From the NCBI RefSeq assembly GCF_000717345.1, contig NZ_JNZA01000028.1, positions 1-64,000 of the forward strand: a stretch of 64,000 bases of DNA, read 5' to 3'. Shown here piece after piece: positions 62,442 to 64,000 of this stretch. The notes below the pieces were generated by a model, which was not told the origin of the DNA, did no database searches, and worked only from the letters and a program-made list of their open reading frames with translations. Within the stretch, counting starts at the first letter, position 1. The number at the start of each line of letters is the position of its first letter. Both the position numbers and the translations under genes were made by a program. Source of the stretch: Streptomyces lydicus (GTDB lineage: Bacteria > Actinomycetota > Actinomycetes > Streptomycetales > Streptomycetaceae).

Positions 62442-63449
62442 ATGCGCCGCTACGGCAAGAACCCCGATGAGGACGACATCCGCGTCCGGCCCAACCGCAA
62501 GGGCAACCGTCCCCGTACGAACATCCGCCCCAAGCACGAGGACGCGGCCGAGGGCCTGGTCCTGACGGTCGACCGCGGCCGGCTGACGTGCCTCATCGAC
62601 GACCGCACGGTCACCGCGATGAAGGCCCGCGAACTGGGCCGCAAGAGCGCGGTGGTCGGCGACCGGGTCGCCGTCGTCGGCGATCTGAGCGGCGCCAAGG
62701 ACACCCTCGCGCGGATCGTCCGGGTCGAGCCGCGCACCTCGACACTGCGCCGTACGGCCGACGACGACGACCCGTTCGAGCGCGTCGTGGTCGCCAACGC
62801 CGACCAGTTGGCCATCGTCACCGCGCTCGCCGACCCCGAGCCGCGCCCCCGGCTGATCGACCGCTGCCTGGTCGCCGCCTACGACGCGGGCCTGGACCCG
62901 CTGCTGGTGCTGACCAAGTCCGATCTCGCCTCCGCGGACGCCCTGTTGGAGTCCTACGGCGCGCTCGGCGTCCCCTATGTCGTCACCAACCGCGAGGAAC
63001 TCACCGACGGCCGCGCCGCAGAGCAGGTGCGCGAGGTGCTGAAGGGCCGGATGACGGCTTTCGTCGGGCACTCCGGCGTCGGCAAGACGACCCTGGTCAA
63101 CGCGCTGGTCCCGGCGCGCCGCCGGGCCACCGGACACGTCAACGCGGTCACCGGCCGCGGCCGGCACACCACCACCTCCGCGCTGGCGCTGCCGCTGCCC
63201 GGCGACTCGGGCTGGGTCATCGACACCCCCGGCGTCCGCTCCTTCGGGCTGGCGCACATCGACCCGTCCCGCGTCATCCACGCCTTCCCCGACCTGGAGC
63301 CGGGCACCGCCGAATGCCCGCGCGCCTGCAGCCACGACGAGCCGGACTGCGCGCTGGACGCCTGGGTCACCGACGGCCACGCCGACCCGGCCCGGCTCTA
63401 TTCGCTGCGCCGCCTGCTGTCCACCAGGGAACGACGCGAGGGCGACTGA
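62442..63449 (+). CDS. rsgA: Ribosome small subunit-dependent GTPase A
   Basis: A 335-residue circularly permuted GTPase that helps mature the 30S subunit. An N-terminal OB fold (about 40-100) is followed by the permuted G domain: VLTKSDLAS (NKxD-like), FVGHSGVGKTTLVNAL (P loop), TTTSA (switch) and DTPGVRSFGL (DxxG). A C-terminal zinc knuckle is CPRACSHDEPDCAL. The ATG at 62442 begins MRRYGKNPDEDD; upstream starts lack homology. Follows aroA closely. Housekeeping, non-essential in many bacteria. Confidence 0.95.
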   Translation: MRRYGKNPDEDDIRVRPNRKGNRPRTNIRPKHEDAAEGLVLTVDRGRLTCLIDDRTVTAMKARELGRKSAVVGDRVAVVGDLSGAKDTLARIVRVEPRTSTLRRTADDDDPFERVVVANADQLAIVTALADPEPRPRLIDRCLVAAYDAGLDPLLVLTKSDLASADALLESYGALGVPYVVTNREELTDGRAAEQVREVLKGRMTAFVGHSGVGKTTLVNALVPARRRATGHVNAVTGRGRHTTTSALALPLPGDSGWVIDTPGVRSFGLAHIDPSRVIHAFPDLEPGTAECPRACSHDEPDCALDAWVTDGHADPARLYSLRRLLSTRERREGD

Positions 63450-63600
63450 TCACCGGGTTTGCCCCCACCCGTCCGAGGTAAATGCATAATCACACCAAGG
63501 CTGGCGAACTGGTCACCAGGCCCTGATCGCCCGGACGGGGCCCCGGACGAGTGAGGCTGAAGTCCCGTCGTCACTCATCCAGCTGACGGAGGCAGGGCTT

Positions 63601-63933
63601 ATGGCGTGGGCGTGGCTGCTGGTCGTGGTGGCGGGGCTCCTGGAGACCGGCTTCGCGGTCTGCCTCAAGCTCTCGCACGGCCTCACCCGCCTCTTCCCGA
63701 CCCTCGCCTTCGCGGCGTTCGCGCTCGCCAGCTTCGGTCTGCTGACGCTGGCGCTGCGCAAGCTCGACGTCGGCCCGGCGTACGCGGTCTGGACCGGCCT
63801 CGGCGCGGCCGGCACGGCGGTCTACGGCATGGTCTTCCTCGGCGACGTGGTCTCCACCCTCAAGATCCTCTCGATCACGCTGGTCATCGTGGGCGTGGTC
63901 GGGCTGCAGCTGTCGGGCTCGGGCGGACACTGA
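63601..63933 (+). CDS. SMR-family multidrug/guanidinium exporter
   Basis: A 110-residue four-helix small multidrug resistance protein (dual-topology dimer). The conserved membrane Glu15 is in VVVAGLLETGFAVCLKLSHG, and AYAVWTGLGAAGTAVYGMVFLGD (the SMR Trp/Gly helix 3) follows. Members export guanidinium or quaternary amines by proton antiport. The ATG at 63601 has an upstream GGAGGCAGG. The 150-bp leader contains several GC hairpins; I looked for a guanidine riboswitch and did not find a definite one. Substrate within the family is not certain. Confidence 0.92.
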   Translation: MAWAWLLVVVAGLLETGFAVCLKLSHGLTRLFPTLAFAAFALASFGLLTLALRKLDVGPAYAVWTGLGAAGTAVYGMVFLGDVVSTLKILSITLVIVGVVGLQLSGSGGH

Positions 63934-64000
63934 GGCCCTCCACGCCCCGCACCGAGGGCTCCTGACGTTTCGTCACCCCTGTTCCGGCTGCCGTGCGTCG

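Noticed and set aside
63530..63580. Guanidine riboswitch (class I, II or III) before the SMR gene
   Set aside because: CCGGACGAG resembles class III and ACGG/ACGA loops recall class II, but the required stems and the rest of the consensus are absent. Reported only as an unexplained structured leader.

Overview
The window is high-GC actinobacterial chromosome, almost certainly Streptomyces. GTG starts are common, genes often overlap by 4 bp (ATGA/GTGA), and it carries wblE, sigH with its anti-sigma, sigR-rsrA, the das chitin/N-acetylglucosamine cluster and snapalysin. From about 26 kb to the right end the order (prsH-sigH, lipid kinase, wblE, PdtaS-like kinase, nagB, dasD-C-B-A, dasR, mct, nrdAB, rsrA-sigR, aroA) matches, from memory, the S. 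coelicolor segment around SCO5244 down to SCO5212. That is recalled synteny, not a computed alignment. I see no prophage, IS element, CRISPR array, rRNA or tRNA.

Left part (1-25 kb), stress, transport and single regulators: a DEAD-box helicase cut by the window edge and a cold-shock protein; a small MerR-like protein behind a 32-bp perfect palindrome; a cation/proton antiporter beside a two-gene membrane operon of unknown role; the divergent LysR/snapalysin pair; a crcB-DUF190-crcB fluoride-export operon facing a GntR-MFS operon; CorA; a DHA2 drug exporter divergent from its likely WYL regulator; a copper ATPase behind a CsoR-type box; a stand-alone KAS III; glutaminase and an AraC regulator; an amidase; an ACC-deaminase-family enzyme; and a second antiporter divergent from a UBP zinc-finger protein.

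Middle part (25-45 kb), development and aminosugar control: anti-sigma PrsH and sigma H; a lipid kinase; WblE next to a PdtaS-type sensor kinase (the same pairing as whiB1/pdtaS in mycobacteria); a TetR/SDR pair; NagB; a MocR/YczE pair; and dasABCD with the global regulator DasR. DasR-responsive elements (dre) lie before nagB and dasA, and a close match lies before the sensor kinase. A DUF3311/MctP carboxylate uptake operon follows.

Right part (45-64 kb): a cobalamin riboswitch controls class I ribonucleotide reductase nrdAB. Then come a class A PBP-like protein with altered transpeptidase motifs, peptide deformylase, a TPR protein, tandem membrane HD and HD-GYP proteins, and rsrA-sigR with a perfect sigma-R promoter upstream of the long SigR' form. 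These are followed by an XRE-cupin regulator, a hydrolase, a YedK/HMCES-type protease, an M50-like membrane protein, aroA, rsgA and an SMR exporter. The most interesting leads are the dre-like site before the PdtaS-like kinase, the degenerate PBP and HD domains, the NrdA without a recognisable ATP cone, the paired-operator intergenic regions, and the unknown membrane pair at 3.5-5.7 kb.
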